Both the position numbers and the translations under genes were made by a program. Shown here in pieces: positions 42,791-57,105 of a stretch of DNA of 57,105 bases; the stretch's first letter is position 1; each line of letters begins with the position of its first letter. Source of the stretch: Parachlorella kessleri. Lineage: Eukaryota; Chlorophyta; Trebouxiophyceae; Chlorellales; Chlorellaceae. The stretch is taken from contig BBXU01000205.1 in assembly GCA_001598975.1 (NCBI GenBank), forward strand, positions 1 to 57,105, given 5' to 3'. The notes under the pieces are model-generated. The model did no database searches. It was not told the origin of the DNA and was given only the letters and a program-made list of their open reading frames with translations.

Positions 42791-43292
42791 GGCTTGCACT
42801 CTCTTCAGCAGGGGCTGGGGACCTGTTGAGAGCCGGCAAGAACAGCCCAAGTGCCGGGCTCCACACCACATGGGAGTGTTGATCACAGAGCTTGGAGGCG
42901 CTTAAGAGTATCCAGAGCTGCAATACTACCTAGGCACATGTACAGTCGCCTCTCATTTGCAAGAACTGTGACGGTCATGTGCCACCGTGGCGCTCTGGGC
43001 GGGAGCGTACGAGTCAAGCTGGTGTCGGAAGCCTGCCTTTGCCGACCGAAAGGATTGCAGAGATTAGTTTAATACTTAGGATAGACACGTCATCGAGCAG
43101 TTCTTTCTTCGGGTGAGGCTCTGTGGTGCGGCTTCCCTGGCGCTTGCCGACCTACTCACTCGGGGATAGCCCGCCAGTCACACCTCGTCTGCAGCGTTCT
43201 TAACCCCTCCTCCCAACCTTCAAATCTTGAGACCGCTATTCTAAAGGGGTTCATTCTCTCGCAGCTGTAGCTGAGCTGGGGCATTTGGAATT
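42791..43292. promoter_or_regulatory. Divergent promoter region, aminotransferase and first cold-shock gene
   Basis: About 500 bases between divergent start codons. The right part is a pyrimidine-rich leader before the ATG at 43293. No TATA box is evident. Confidence 0.45.
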
Positions 43293-45687
43293 ATGAGTGA
43301 GGAGAAGATGAAGAGCACCGGGACGGTAAAGTGGTTTAACGGTGCGTTTCGACACCCCTTACAAGATGTCATCCAGCAGCTTTCCTGCCCATAACAATTG
43401 CAACCCTCCTGCATCATGACCAGGCGGCTAACAGGGTGACCACCGATGCCTGATGTGCAGTTACCAAAGGCTACGGTGAGCCACCCGGCAGTTCGGCAGA
43501 ACGAAGTTATGGCTGCTACCGAGACATCGACATATCTGCTAGTTAGGGTTGCTGCATCAGATGACCTGATTGAAGCGTCTGCTGCCTGGGTTGTCAGGTG
43601 CTGTAAAAGACAGCAGCACAGCATTAACTGCCGCTCTCCGTGACTCACCTGTGTCCTCTGCTGCAGGATTTATTACCCCCGATGGCGGTACGTTGTGTGG
43701 CACACTGCCGCTGGAGGGGACCTATCGCGGCAGCAGTCCTTAGTGTGTGACGCCGTGGGCGCGTGTCGTGATGCGCATCGGGCCGCCACTTTGGGCAACT
43801 GTGGCCTCCCTCTTTCCATGCGTGCCCGCGCTGCCGCTGCCCGCACTGTGCCACACCCTGCGTGTGCCTTTCCTTACCCCACCCACACCCCTCTTGCCTC
43901 CTGCCAGGTGGGGAGGACCTGTTTGTGCACCAGACCGCCATCGTCGCTACTGGCTTCCGGTCGCTGAGAGAGGGAGAGGCAGTCGAGTTTGTGATCGAAA
44001 CTGGCGATGACGGGCGCCAGAAGGCCATCGACGTCACAGGGCCCGGGGGGGCGCAACCGGAGGTGCGGCCGTCTGTCTGTGCGCCTGTCCGAGTTCTCTG
44101 TCTGTCTGTCTGTCTGGCAGTAGCAGTGGGATGGCCAGTGCATGCTGCTGTTTGCAGAAAGCTTGCTGCTGTGTCCCTGTGTCGAGGGAAGGTGGGCAGC
44201 ATGCTTTCCCGAGGTGACAGCAGCGTTGGGAAAAGTGGCGAGTTCTGGCTCAGCTTCAGTGTGGCGCGTTGTGGCTGGGCTGCGTACTTGCTTGGCGTCA
44301 GTGGCGGCCGGCCTGCTGTGTGTCGGCCATTCTCAGGGATGGCACCTTGCTGAAAGGGGCAGGAGATCAGGTGCTGTTGCTTCGCCGCCTCACGCGGAAT
44401 GGCTCTCCTGTCCTGCAGGGCGCACCCCGGCAGCAGCCTAGGTTTGACAGCTACGGCGGCGGCGGCTTTGGCGGGGGTGGCTATGGCGGCGGGTACAACG
44501 GTGCGTGGGATAGTGTTCCTGTCTGCGGCAACTGGGCCCGCCCTGTGGTGACCTGTTGTATCCTATGCTGACCGGGCAGTTGGATGTCTCGCGGGATTGT
44601 GCAGGCCTTGACTGGCGCATGTTGCTTGCACTGCAGCCTCTGACCGGTGCTGCGTGCTGTGCCTGCAGAGGGGTATGGTGGCGGGGGCGGCTATGGAGGC
44701 GGTCGGGGAGGGGGCCGTGGCAGGCGCGGCGGCTACGGGTGAGCAGAGCTCCAGCTAGGTGTAGCTGCATGTTGTGTGGGAGGGTGTTGTTGCGCTGCAC
44801 TGGTTGCTGGGCGTGATAGGGATGTTGTAGGGGAACAAGATTCTCGCCATGAAGCCAAATGCGGAAGTGACTGAGCGCTAGGCGAGGTGCTGGCACGCTG
44901 TTCAGCCATGGATAACTGCCCAATGCTGCTACATGATGCAGGGGGGGTGGCTATGGCGGGGGCGGCTATGGTGGTTATGACCAGGTAGGGCGCCCAGCTG
45001 CCTGCATGCAGCTTGATGTTGGGGATGTTTGGGGATGGTTGTTGCTGTGAAGCGGCTGAAGGCCTGGCGGGGTGCCTAGCATGAGAGCAGCAGTAGGAAG
45101 CACTTACGATGCGACACGCGCGCCTTTTCGCAACGTGTGACCGATTGGGCGAGTTAGTGTGTTGTAAGCCCCCTTGCCCTTGCCTGCCGGTGGTGCAACA
45201 GTTGAGAGTCCGAGCTGCCCTGGGCCCCTACCCCCGGCCCCAGCAGCGGCACGGAAACCGTGGCCCACATCTGGGCTTTGTAAAAGCATTTCACAGGGCT
45301 ACTGTTGCTGCCCCTACGAGATGCTGGGTGTTACCCTACGTCTCAACCTCAGCTGTGCTGATTCCTCCAAGGTGTGCCGTGCAGGGCGGCTATGGCGGGG
45401 GTTACCAGCAGGGTGGTGGAGGGGCCTATCAGCAGGTGCGATGCTTCCTTGCACTATGGGCTTGACAGTGGAGGCCGAATGGGCAGGGGCCTGCCTGCAG
45501 TTATTATGTGGCTGTTACCGGCAATGCCTGCATGCACAGTGCCGCAGGGAGCCAGAGGGCTGGACTAGGGGCGTGGCACTGGTCGAGACAGTGTGGCTGG
45601 GCTGGCCGGGCTATGACTGACAAGCTTTGTACCTTAAGTTCCCATACCCCGCCTGCCATCTTGCAGGGTGGCTATGGTGGCTACTGA
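43293..45687 (+). CDS. Cold-shock-domain glycine-rich RNA-binding protein, copy 1
   Basis: Single-stranded nucleic acid-binding protein of the Y-box/plant CSP type, probably an RNA chaperone. Nine exons join in phase: 43293-43341, 43461-43475, 43667-43687, 43908-44062, 44419-44500, 44669-44738, 44942-44984, 45385-45435 and 45667-45687, giving 168 residues. The cold-shock domain runs from about residue 8 to 75: TGTVKWFN, then VTKGYGFITP (RNP1), [12 protein letters not shown] (RNP2), [29 protein letters not shown]. The rest is GGYGG/RGG repeat ending in GGYGGY. No CCHC zinc knuckles are present, unlike Arabidopsis CSPs, and no RRM, unlike Chlamydomonas NAB1. RNP1 is encoded across two microexons of 15 and 21 bases. 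It has a tandem paralogue at 47537. Confidence 0.93.
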
Positions 45688-47536
45688 GCCAAGGCCCTGT
45701 GGAGGGACTACCCCCTAGACATACTAGCCAGGACCTATTGGCATTCTGTGGAATCGAGTCCGGTCTATAGCGGCGGCAGCAAGTAGGTGCAAGGGGCAAC
45801 TGCCAGCCCTAATTCAGCGGCAACCATGCCGCATATTGTTGGGGGATGATTCGGCACAAGGTTCTGCTGTATCCAGGGGGCCCAGCGGCATGGGCAAAAC
45901 AGCTTGTCAGTCCTTGGTGTGGGTGGCTGGCTAGCCAGCGTGGTTGTGAGCAGCGGAGCGTGCCGCACCGCTTTCTATGGTCTGGCAGGGCGCAGATGCA
46001 GCAGGGTGCAAATGCACAATCGACACGGGTTTTGAGAGAGGAGAATTGACAAGTCTGCGCTGTGAGAGCAGCGCCTAGCAGCCCGCGTGGCAGCAGCGTT
46101 TTCCCTTAACCCCACGCGGGTGTGTACGTATCCATCCTGCTACCTCCTCTGGCAAAGTGGCATTGCAGGAGCAGGAGAATGGTCCAGTCAGCCATTGAGC
46201 GGTGCAGTTGAGCCCTGGCCTCTGCAGGCGCATGTATTTGCTATCGTCTCCTACCCTTGCGTCGCACGTCACTATTGTATCACCACCAGTTTTTCCTGTG
46301 CCGGCCTGTTTTCTTGTGCATGCACTGCTAACTCTGTAGTTTTGCTGCATTGACCGCGGATGAGGCCTGTCGCCTGGTTCTTCTGGTGCGCTTTTGACTC
46401 TACCCCCGCTAAACTGCGCCGCACCTGCTTTTCAATTTGGCTTGCGGCATGGCAGCTGGGCAGAGCAATTCGTCATTTCTACAGACTGGAAAGAGTGGCA
46501 TGTATTGCTGATGATGCATGGTGGGGAAAGAGAAGGGGGCTGGCGAGAGCCAACGAAGGCTGGAGGGCAACGATATTTCTAGTACTGCAGCGACCCAGTC
46601 GGGACTGCAAGTTTGAAGGCTGGACGCCTGTAACACCCTGAAGCAGAGGCTTTTCACTTCTTAAAGATGTGTGGTATCCTGCCCGCATAGTGTTTTCTTT
46701 TACGTATGTGACATGTATTGGGAACAACTCCAATGGCGTACCTGCTATTTCGCCTGGGGGCGCTGTGCCACAAAGCCTCATATGCTACCATTGCTGATGC
46801 AATCTTAACCACTAGGCTTGAGCCAGGCTAGGGAATGACTCTGCTCCAAGGACGCTAAGCTTGCATTTTCAGTGGCTTCGTGCCTACCAAGCTCACAAGT
46901 TTGTCACATGCAACCCCGGGAGTCCACAATCTGCGTGGGCATCGCTAATGCGAACACATGCATCCAGCCTGGCGGTCTTAGCTCGTCATCTGTTCGCACT
47001 ATCTGCCACAAGATACTCAAGCTCATTCTGCATCCAGCCCTGTCAGTCCAGCCCAGCTCTACTCCCTGTTCGCACTACTTGCCACCCATGCTAATACTTT
47101 GGTCTGGGTCTGAGCTCGGTCTGATTGCGCGCTCCCCTGGGCGCGCTGGCGGCTGGGTGACGTATGCCACTTCCGGCAAGCGTACCCGTCGAGTACCAAG
47201 CTGTTGACATGGCACAGCAAAGGCATCCTGGTGCCGAGAGAAACCGAAAAGCGGTCCGGCAACAACTTTGATAACCTGAGGTTTTTGCGCTTTGTGCCAA
47301 AACCTAGACCCAGTCACGCCGCCCTGGTGGCGTCAAAAAGGTGGAACCCAAGGCGTTTGCTGGAAAATGTTTTCAAGCCTCCGCCCCTCCGTGCTCGGCA
47401 CCTTCGCAACAAGGTTTGTTATGAACTGGTTGTTGGTCCCGGAGGCCTCCATGATGTCCCATGATGGCCAGAACCCTTTGCTTGGGAAGGATGAGGCTTA
47501 GCCCCTTGCAGGCTTTCGCGCAGGAGCAAGACCGTG
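45688..47536. other. Intergenic region between the two cold-shock genes
   Basis: Holds the 3' UTR of copy 1 (a distant TGTAA is at 46629-46633), dispersed-repeat fragments at 46985-47090 and the promoter/leader of copy 2. Open frames here have no coding character. Confidence 0.5.
46985..47090 (+). repeat. Dispersed repeat fragments (tail, then a fuller copy)
   Basis: 46985-47012 carries the tail CTGTTCGCACTATCTGCCAC. 47025-47090 carries TTCTGCATCCAGCCCTGTCA, CTCCCTGTTCGCACTACTTG and GCCACC. Confidence 0.6.
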
Positions 47537-49075
47537 ATGGCGGCCTCAGCCAAGAGCACTGGAACCGTCAAGTGGTTCAATGGTGCGTTTTTGATGGTGT
47601 TCGTCGTGGCCCACTCACTGGCTTTCCATCATCCCTTGTCCGCCCCGAGCGCTGAACAGTTGTTGTTTGCTGTATGCAGTGACCAAGGGCTTCGGTGAGG
47701 CTTTCATGACAGCGATGTGCTTTTCACCGCTGCTGCCCAGTAGGGGGACTGCTGCCCTGCTTGAAGAAAACCCTGCCTGCCTTGCACGGTGGCTTGGCTG
47801 CTTGCTGAACTGTAGATCCTGCCTACCATCACCCCTTGTTAGCCGTAGAAAGAGTGTGCTGCTTGTTGTTGTGCAGGCTTCATCACCCCCGCTGAAGGTG
47901 AGGGTTATTTGCCACTGACCGTGCCTGGCCTGTGGGGGTTGACTTGGCTGCCTGTTATGCGTCCTTGCCCTCACGTGTTGCTGCTGAGGCATCCGTGGCT
48001 GTGTGTGTGCAGGTGGCGAGGACTTGTTTGTCCATCAGGTGAGCGAGGGCGCCTGCCCTGGCTGTTGCTTTATTCGTGGCCGGGCTTTTTCTACCTGGGC
48101 CCTCGCATCGTATGGCACGCAACTAGACCGGACAGTCAGGGACGCTGCGAGGAAGGCTTGGCGCGCAGGCACCACTGGTGCACGGCACTGTCGCCAAATC
48201 CATTGCCTGGCACTATACATGGCGACCCGTCCTTGAGAAAGGGTTGAGCGGGAGAGTGAATATGTTGTACTTGGTGGTGCCGTTACCCATGGAGGACTAG
48301 CCTAATATGGACGCGTGTTGCTGGGGTTCATGTGCAGACCGCCATTCAGTCTGACGGGTTCCGCTCCCTCGCTGACGGTGAGGAGGTTGAGTTCTTCATC
48401 GAGACCAGCGATGATGGGCGCCAAAAGGCCGTGCAAGTGAGCGGGCCTGGCGGAGCCAACGTGAAGGTGGGTGGCTGACAGTTCGAAGAAAGGAAGGCGG
48501 CGAATGTTTCAAGGAATGGGGCGGGTCCTAGGCTGCGTGTTTTCTGGGAGTGCTAGAATGTGGTGATCACATGCCGTTTGCTTTCCCTTGTGAGGCTTCA
48601 AGCAAGTATCAAAAGCAAACCCTGCCCTGTTGCACTGAGATGCTGCTGTTGTTGATGGCTTTATTTCGCTCGCTGTCTTTGAGTTGTGTGCAGGGTGCTC
48701 CCCGGCGGACGTTTGATGACGGTGGCTACGGCGGCGGCCGCGGTGGCGGCTTTGGCGGTGGTGGCAGGAGGGGCGGGTGAGCAGCAGGGGGAGTTGTGCA
48801 TGCCTTCCGTGGGGGTGGAGTGTGCTAACTCTGTTTAAACGGAACGAAAGGGATTGCAGGGGTGTTAAACGCCGCTGTGCAGATGAAGATGCTGTCTGAA
48901 GTTTCAACATCTTAGCGCCCCCCCCCTCCCCCCTCCCCCTTCCCCCTTCCCCACCCCACCATCAGACATTTACTCCCCAATATCTGCTGTCTGCAGCCGC
49001 GGTGGCGGTGGTGGTGGCTATGGCGGCTACAACCAGGGCTATGGCGGCCAGCAGGGTGGCTACGACCAGTACTGA
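47537..49075 (+). CDS. Cold-shock-domain glycine-rich RNA-binding protein, copy 2
   Basis: Tandem paralogue of the gene at 43293, same strand. Seven exons join in phase: 47537-47582, 47680-47694, 47877-47897, 48013-48038, 48338-48466, 48694-48776 and 48997-49075, giving 132 residues. The cold-shock domain has [46 protein letters not shown] and GRQKAVQVSGPGG. A shorter Gly/Arg/Tyr tail follows (GGYGGYNQGYGGQQ, ending YDQY). The 15-base and 21-base microexons sit at identical codon positions to copy 1. Copy 2 has one extra phase-0 intron after FVHQ, creating a 26-base exon. The tail is encoded by two exons instead of five. It likely shares the RNA-chaperone role of copy 1, possibly with a different expression pattern. 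Confidence 0.93.
48918..48960 (+). repeat. Oligopyrimidine tract in the last intron of cold-shock gene copy 2
   Basis: Almost pure C with a few T, about 43 bases, roughly 40 bases before the acceptor at 48996. It could act as an extended polypyrimidine tract or form non-B DNA. Confidence 0.8.
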
Positions 49076-49524
49076 GCTCGCCAGCCTTGTGCCCCATTGT
49101 GTGCATCAGATCACGAGCCGGCAGCAGTGAGAGGCCAGCAGCGGCCAAGGCTGCAGGCCCGGTAGCCAGGGACAAGATCACTTATTATGTTGCGGCACCC
49201 CAGCAAACTCATGGCAGGCTCGCCTGCTCAGCAGCTGTTTTACGTGTATTTGCGCTCATGGATATGATATGTGCGAGGAGTGGTATACGCCTGTTGATCA
49301 TGAACCATTCTGTAGCATCTGTGCCAAGGAATGACCCTGTGATACTTGCGCGCCAAGGAATGACCCCTTGATGCTTGTGATGTTGTGTAGTGGCTGCACT
49401 GCTGAGCACACATTCTGTGCCCTCGGTTTGCAATCTTGAATGTCAGATTTTGATGTCGGGCAGTACCCGCACTGATATTGACCAAGCACCTCAACTGCAC
49501 CCCACCAACTGACAGAAAAGGTTT

Positions 49525-49529
49525 TGTAA
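49525..49529 (+). terminator. TGTAA poly(A) signal of cold-shock gene copy 2
   Basis: TGTAA 450 bases after the stop; the first clear one downstream. Confidence 0.35.
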
Positions 49530-50614
49530 TCGAGCCAGGGATGAGTGAAACAACCTTCAGGTATCGGTGACTTAAGGTGACTGATGGGAAGTTTGGAGAC
49601 CTCATACTGGCAAAGCCTAGGCACAGTTCTAGCGCAGTAAGCAAGCAACTTGCAGCAAATACAGCACACTGTCCTTAGCGTATTCCTTGCACATCGCAGG
49701 TCAGACAAGTTGTCACCCCCTGTCACTCCAGTTCACCTCTAACTCTGTTGAAGCAGCCACCCCTACTATATTGCTTCCGAGTCTCAGAGGCTGGTTGCAC
49801 TGCCGCCACCCAAGTACGCTGCCTAGTGTTACCGCACTGTATGCGCACCAGCAAAAGTGGGGTGCAATCCTTTAGACCAAGATGGTGGACGAGCTCCACT
49901 CCAGGCACGGCTTTGCCCATGAGGCCTGGGCATATTAATTTGGTGGAGGGGCATGACCTACCCTCATCAGCCGCCCCTTGCTTGGGCACTAGCTTACAGC
50001 TCTGGTACAACATACCATCCCCTTAAATCTAATGCGCACCCCTGCCGCCTTTGCATGACAGCTGCGTGCCTCCTTTGTCCAGGCCTGCACCTGGCTGAAT
50101 AAGGTGTGTTGGCAGGGTCTCTCCCAGGTCCAAGCTGTTCCGGTGAAGTTTGCTACTTGTGGGCCCTACCGCATGCGACTTGGTGCGCCTGCAACAACAG
50201 ATAGCATGAAATGCTTCAGTTCTAAAGTCACCACTTGTGGAGTAGCACCCTTGGCAATATCTTTGCATGGTGAGGCATAGACGGACACGGCAGTTGAGCA
50301 GTTCCTGTTTGTTATAGGAAATTTAGAAGAGGCCCCTGAACCTGAGAGACTCCGCCTTTGGACTAGCTCCAGCGGGCTGAAGCCTGCAGCATGAATGGGG
50401 GTTGACAAGAAAGCCTTTTCCCAGTATTAGCAGCAGTGCGCTGGCAGGCATCCCACAACATAGCTGATAACCAGCGCTTGGAAGGCAATGGTAAGTGCCT
50501 TGCCTGCTGCCAACGCTGCCAAGCCGCTGGGTTGGAGTGGTGCATTTCGCTGGTGGCCCTGCACACAAATGCCAAAGAGTAAGGCTGCATACTTCTACAG
50601 CAGTTCGTATCACT
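49530..50614. other. Convergent intergenic region
   Basis: 3' flanks of the cold-shock gene (plus) and the PAS kinase gene (minus) meet here. Only short non-coding frames are present. TGTAA on the minus strand is at 49994-49998. Confidence 0.5.
49994..49998 (-). terminator. Candidate TGTAA poly(A) signal of the PAS kinase gene
   Basis: TTACA on plus, about 620 bases after the kinase stop. Confidence 0.3.
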
Positions 50615-53938
<3,324 letters not shown>

Positions 53939-54319
53939 CTGGGCTCAGAGGAATCTTTTAATCTGAGCTTATGTCGTGCGGCTTTCACGCTTGTTGGTTG
54001 GGCTGCATCCGGGGACTGCCCGGGTCAGATGAAGCACCTCCGCCAGTTAGCTAGCAGCCTAGCTGTACTCTTTGCTGGAGAATATGCGGAAATACGGTAA
54101 TACTATGGGAGCCACTGGAGCGCGGCCAAGGCATCTGTTCGCCTCCCCGCCTGCGCCCTTCATTACGTTATATTATTTCCTGTTTCTTTCCAGTGCCTGC
54201 TAACTATGTGAGATGGGCATGTCCTCACACCGGTGAACGCGGACATTGATTAGCGGCTAGAAAGAACACCCAGAGCCGGCTAGCCACACTGGCATCCCCA
54301 GGAGCAGGTCTGACGTAGG
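53939..54319. promoter_or_regulatory. Divergent promoter region, PAS kinase and coiled-coil gene
   Basis: About 380 bases between the kinase ATG (53938, minus) and the ATG at 54320 (plus). It includes an AT-rich patch at about 54160-54195 (TTACGTTATATTATTTCC), a possible core-promoter element. Confidence 0.45.
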
Positions 54320-56651
54320 ATGAAGCTCAAAGTCGCAGGCATAGCATCAGCAGACTTGGAGGAGCCAGCAGACTTCCTGCTGGTGCCGCAAGCTTCAGAG
54401 GCCAGCAGCACTGGGCATGCCCTGGCTGTCCTGACCGAAGCAGCGGAAGTTCCACTGCCGCTCGCCTGGAAGGTATGTGACTGCAGCCAGCCTGGAGTTT
54501 GTATTTCCCCCATCTTGAGGTAGCATTCAGGACACAGACGAGGTGCAGAGTCCGACAGTCTAGTCCCATCGACGTGCAGAGCTTCTTCGACTGCCTTGCC
54601 AAGGCCAAGTCGCGCCCATACATTGAAGAGCTGGCCTGCAGTGGGGCAGGCTTTAGGGGTCCAGCACTAGAGACGCTAGCACCTGACTCGGTGTGTCAGC
54701 ACCACCTGTCTGTGGAGGCACTTGTGTTGCGCCACGGCCTGGGCGTCCCCGAGATCCGAAGACTGTACCAGGCCCTTCAGGTACATAGGGCTCCCTTGCA
54801 AGTTGTAAGTTATTTCTGAGTCTGACCCTCTGTTGACTACATCAGTCATGAGACTTCCACATGCTCAGTCTTTCTCATCCCTCGCATAGCACAACAGGTC
54901 CAAACTGATGAAGTGTATTGCAGGTCTACAGCCTCGGCTTCCATCAGACCATATCAGAAGTTTGCTCCCACGCGGTAGACCGGGCCAACCTCCTGGTGGC
55001 AGTCTGGCGGGGTTATGGCATGCTCTGGGATGGCGCGCTGCAGGTGGGGCAGCTGGTAAACCTAGGATGCGCAACCACCAGCCTGCGTGGGTGCATGTGC
55101 CTCTCCTGTGTCTCTCCTGCGGGAAAATTCTACAACCAATAATGAATAACAACCTGCCCGGACTTGAGGGTCCTGCTGCAGACAGTATTTGCCTCTGACA
55201 CGGTCAAGCTAAGCAACGACCAGAAGGCGGCAGTGCTGTCTGCCGAGGCAGCCTACACCACCTTGCGGGAGTGTGAAGCGAGCAAGCAGGCAGTTGATGG
55301 GCAGAACGCGGCTCTTACCCAGCGTCTTGAAGACCTCATGTCACAGCTTATCTCTGCAAAAGCAGATGCCAGTGTGCTGGAAAGTACTGCTGTGGCTGCC
55401 GTAGCAGAAGCAAGGCAGGCTCAGCAGGAGAAGGCATCACTAGCGCAGCATTTGAATGGGTGCCAGAGCCAGCTGTATGCAGTGCAGGCAAAGCTGCAGG
55501 CAAGCGCAAGCTTCCCATCTTGTGGGCAGGTTGTAGGGAGTTGAAGCGTCCATTGATCAAGTGCGACATACAACAAAGCAGTTTGGGACAAGTCAACTTA
55601 GGAGACCGACAGAGGCATTTCCAAACAACTTGCTTTGGAAGGGCTAGATGGAGGAGCTTTGCCAAGCGCTCCTCCCAGGGCATTGCGGTTGTCCCACACG
55701 CATGCTAGTAGCATGAAGGCTTGAACCGCTCCCTGTGCGTGCAGGATGTGGGTGCCCCACAGCTCGATCTCACCACCAAGCTGGACCGGGCAAACAAGCT
55801 CCTCGAAGAGAAGCAGGCGCAGCTGACCACCTGCACGCGGAAGGAAGCGGCCATGCGTCAGGAAAGGGATGATGCACGAAATTTGGTTAGGTGCGTTTGG
55901 GTGGCTGGTGCCAGCTGGTAGTACGCATGCTTCGCCTCGCTTTGTGACAGACTTGCCCTCTTCCTTTGGACCAGAGGAAGACATGTGTTTGCGCAGCAAC
56001 TGCTTGCTGGGATGCCGTACTGTACACATGCCTGACTTTCATCTCCTTGAGTTTCTATAGCGGTTGCATCTGCTTAGCTTTGTCCGCTGCAGCCTCCAGC
56101 ACTTGGTCAACTGCATGTCATTTGTGGACTAGTGCCTCAGGCGGAACAAAATTGCTGCAGGTCCGAGAGGCTGAAAAAGGAGGCCGCCGAAGCGCAGGTC
56201 CTGAAGCTGCAGACTGAGGTGGAGGATCTTGGTTCCAAGCTACAGACCTTGCAGATAAAGCACGCAGACGTGTGTAGCGCTCTGGCTAACCAGCGAATGC
56301 TGGAGGACAGGTGGGCAGGACGGGTCCAGGCTGTCCTATGATATATGCTTGGCAATCTTAAGAATGTACTTGCGTCTGCCGGTGCCCAGGAGCTCTCGAC
56401 CGCAGAGCGCAAGCCTGTGAATGCCTCCGCATGTGTGTTTGCTTGGCAGGCTGGCACTCCTTGCCGATGCCGACAGCAAGGCCGGCGACTGGAAGGGCCG
56501 AGCTGAGGCTGGTGAAGCAAGAGTAATTGCCCTGGAGCAGGAGCTGCAAGCTGCACGCAGCAAGAATGATGAGTTGGTGGACTCCTACTGGCCTCTTGCA
56601 GCCAAGTTAAAAGCTCTGGAGGCTCAAATGGGCAGCATGCCAACTGGTTAG
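54320..56651 (+). CDS. Coiled-coil protein with weak axonemal dynein light chain (p28)-like segment
   Basis: Seven exons join in phase: 54320-54472, 54580-54780, 54924-55043, 55182-55499, 55745-55890, 56161-56310 and 56450-56651, giving 429 residues. The N-terminus is globular. Residues about 105-170 read GVPEIRRLYQALQ, VYSLGFHQTISEVCSHAVDR and ANLLVAVWRGY. This loosely follows the p28/DNALI1 pattern (a Cys-rich helix after ELIRQV, then C-x-E-R-G-x-L-L) and precedes long coiled coils, as in that family. From residue about 170 to the end it is nearly continuous coiled coil (NAALTQRLEDLMSQLISAKA, LKLQTEVEDLGSKLQTLQIK, ALEQELQAARSKNDELVDS). The p28 relationship is my inference from a short pattern and may be wrong; a generic coiled-coil scaffold is the fallback. 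One intron (55500-55744) uses a GC donor. Confidence 0.65.
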
Positions 56652-57105
56652 GCTGTCCAATGCTAGAATAGCATGATTTAAAGTTGCTCGCAAACATGGA
56701 CGTCGAGGTCTGGGAGATGCCGTGACTATAGTGTTTGCATTTATGCATGATTACTAATTACTAATTATTACTAGTAGTCCAGGAAGGGGGGGAGGCATGT
56801 TGGGTCAACCGTAGCCGATGCATTGCAATCGTCGACCTCTTACGCTTGCTCCAATCATATTTGTCCCCGTTTGCCATTGATTTCACAAATACTACTTGCC
56901 AACAACATAATAATTGAATACACCGTGTCTCACTACCATGTCTTGGTCCCTCTCTTGTCAGCACCATTTGCTGAAAAGGGATACCTGCTCCCTCTAACTC
57001 TCTAAGTGTACACGGCTGTTTACTGCCTCTGTGCTTGCCGCTTGTTCCCCCTTTCTCATCCTGCCTCCACAATGACGCAGCTGGCACCCGCCACACTGTC
57101 TTACC
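56652..57105. other. Downstream flank to window end
   Basis: 3' UTR/intergenic DNA, AT-richer than the rest, with a short ACTAATTA direct repeat at about 56752-56772. No coding frame is supported. Confidence 0.5.

Noticed and set aside
43293..49075. NAB1-like or zinc-knuckle cold-shock proteins
   Set aside because: No RRM and no CCHC motif in either copy; only the cold-shock domain and Gly-rich tails.
49322..49366. Direct repeat GCCAAGGAATGACCC
   Set aside because: Two short copies about 29 bases apart in a 3' flank, with no further copies or structure.

Overview
This 57-kb window is nuclear DNA of a eukaryote, most likely a unicellular green alga. The genes are rich in short introns (GT-AG and many GC-AG) with strong (C)AG acceptors. 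Exons are GC-rich with Ala/Gly/Gln homopolymer runs. TGTAA, the usual poly(A) signal of chlorophytes, follows most stop codons. The gene set is plant-like: an SBP-box transcription factor, an ABCI11-type plastid ABC ATPase, a thylakoid-lumen-type TPM protein, an ALMT-like channel and an ISS1/VAS1-type aminotransferase. A trebouxiophyte is my best guess, but this is inference. I saw no rRNA, tRNA, CRISPR or prokaryotic operon structure.

Layout. Plus strand: 3' part of an ABC ATPase gene (89-2129), a small coiled-coil protein (2789-4437), an SBP-domain transcription factor with about 11 exons (7119-13307) and an AIG1/ADTRP-like membrane hydrolase (15145-16708). Minus strand: a TPM-domain probable thylakoid lumen protein (18027-19734) and a giant chromatin ATPase of the ATAD2/Yta7 type (20521-29773) with an N-terminal extended PHD and a C-terminal Tudor-like domain. 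Plus strand: a PABPN1 orthologue (30099-32206), divergent from the ATPase. Minus strand: an ALMT/FUSC-like transporter (32896-37635) and an ISS1/VAS1-like aminotransferase (38832-42790). Plus strand: two tandem cold-shock-domain/glycine-rich proteins (43293-45687 and 47537-49075). Minus strand: a PAS-domain Ser/Thr kinase (50615-53938). Plus strand: a coiled-coil protein with a weak axonemal p28-like segment (54320-56651).

The genes do not form a pathway cluster; this is an ordinary gene-dense eukaryotic segment. Most exon models were built by joining reading frames at splice sites and checking that intron phases agree, which they do for nearly every gene. Three features stand out: frequent GC-AG introns (eight well supported), conserved 15-nt and 21-nt microexons splitting the RNA-binding motif of the duplicated cold-shock genes, and a dispersed family of roughly 85-bp repeats in introns and intergenic DNA. 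Intergenic stretches otherwise hold UTRs, promoters and simple repeats.
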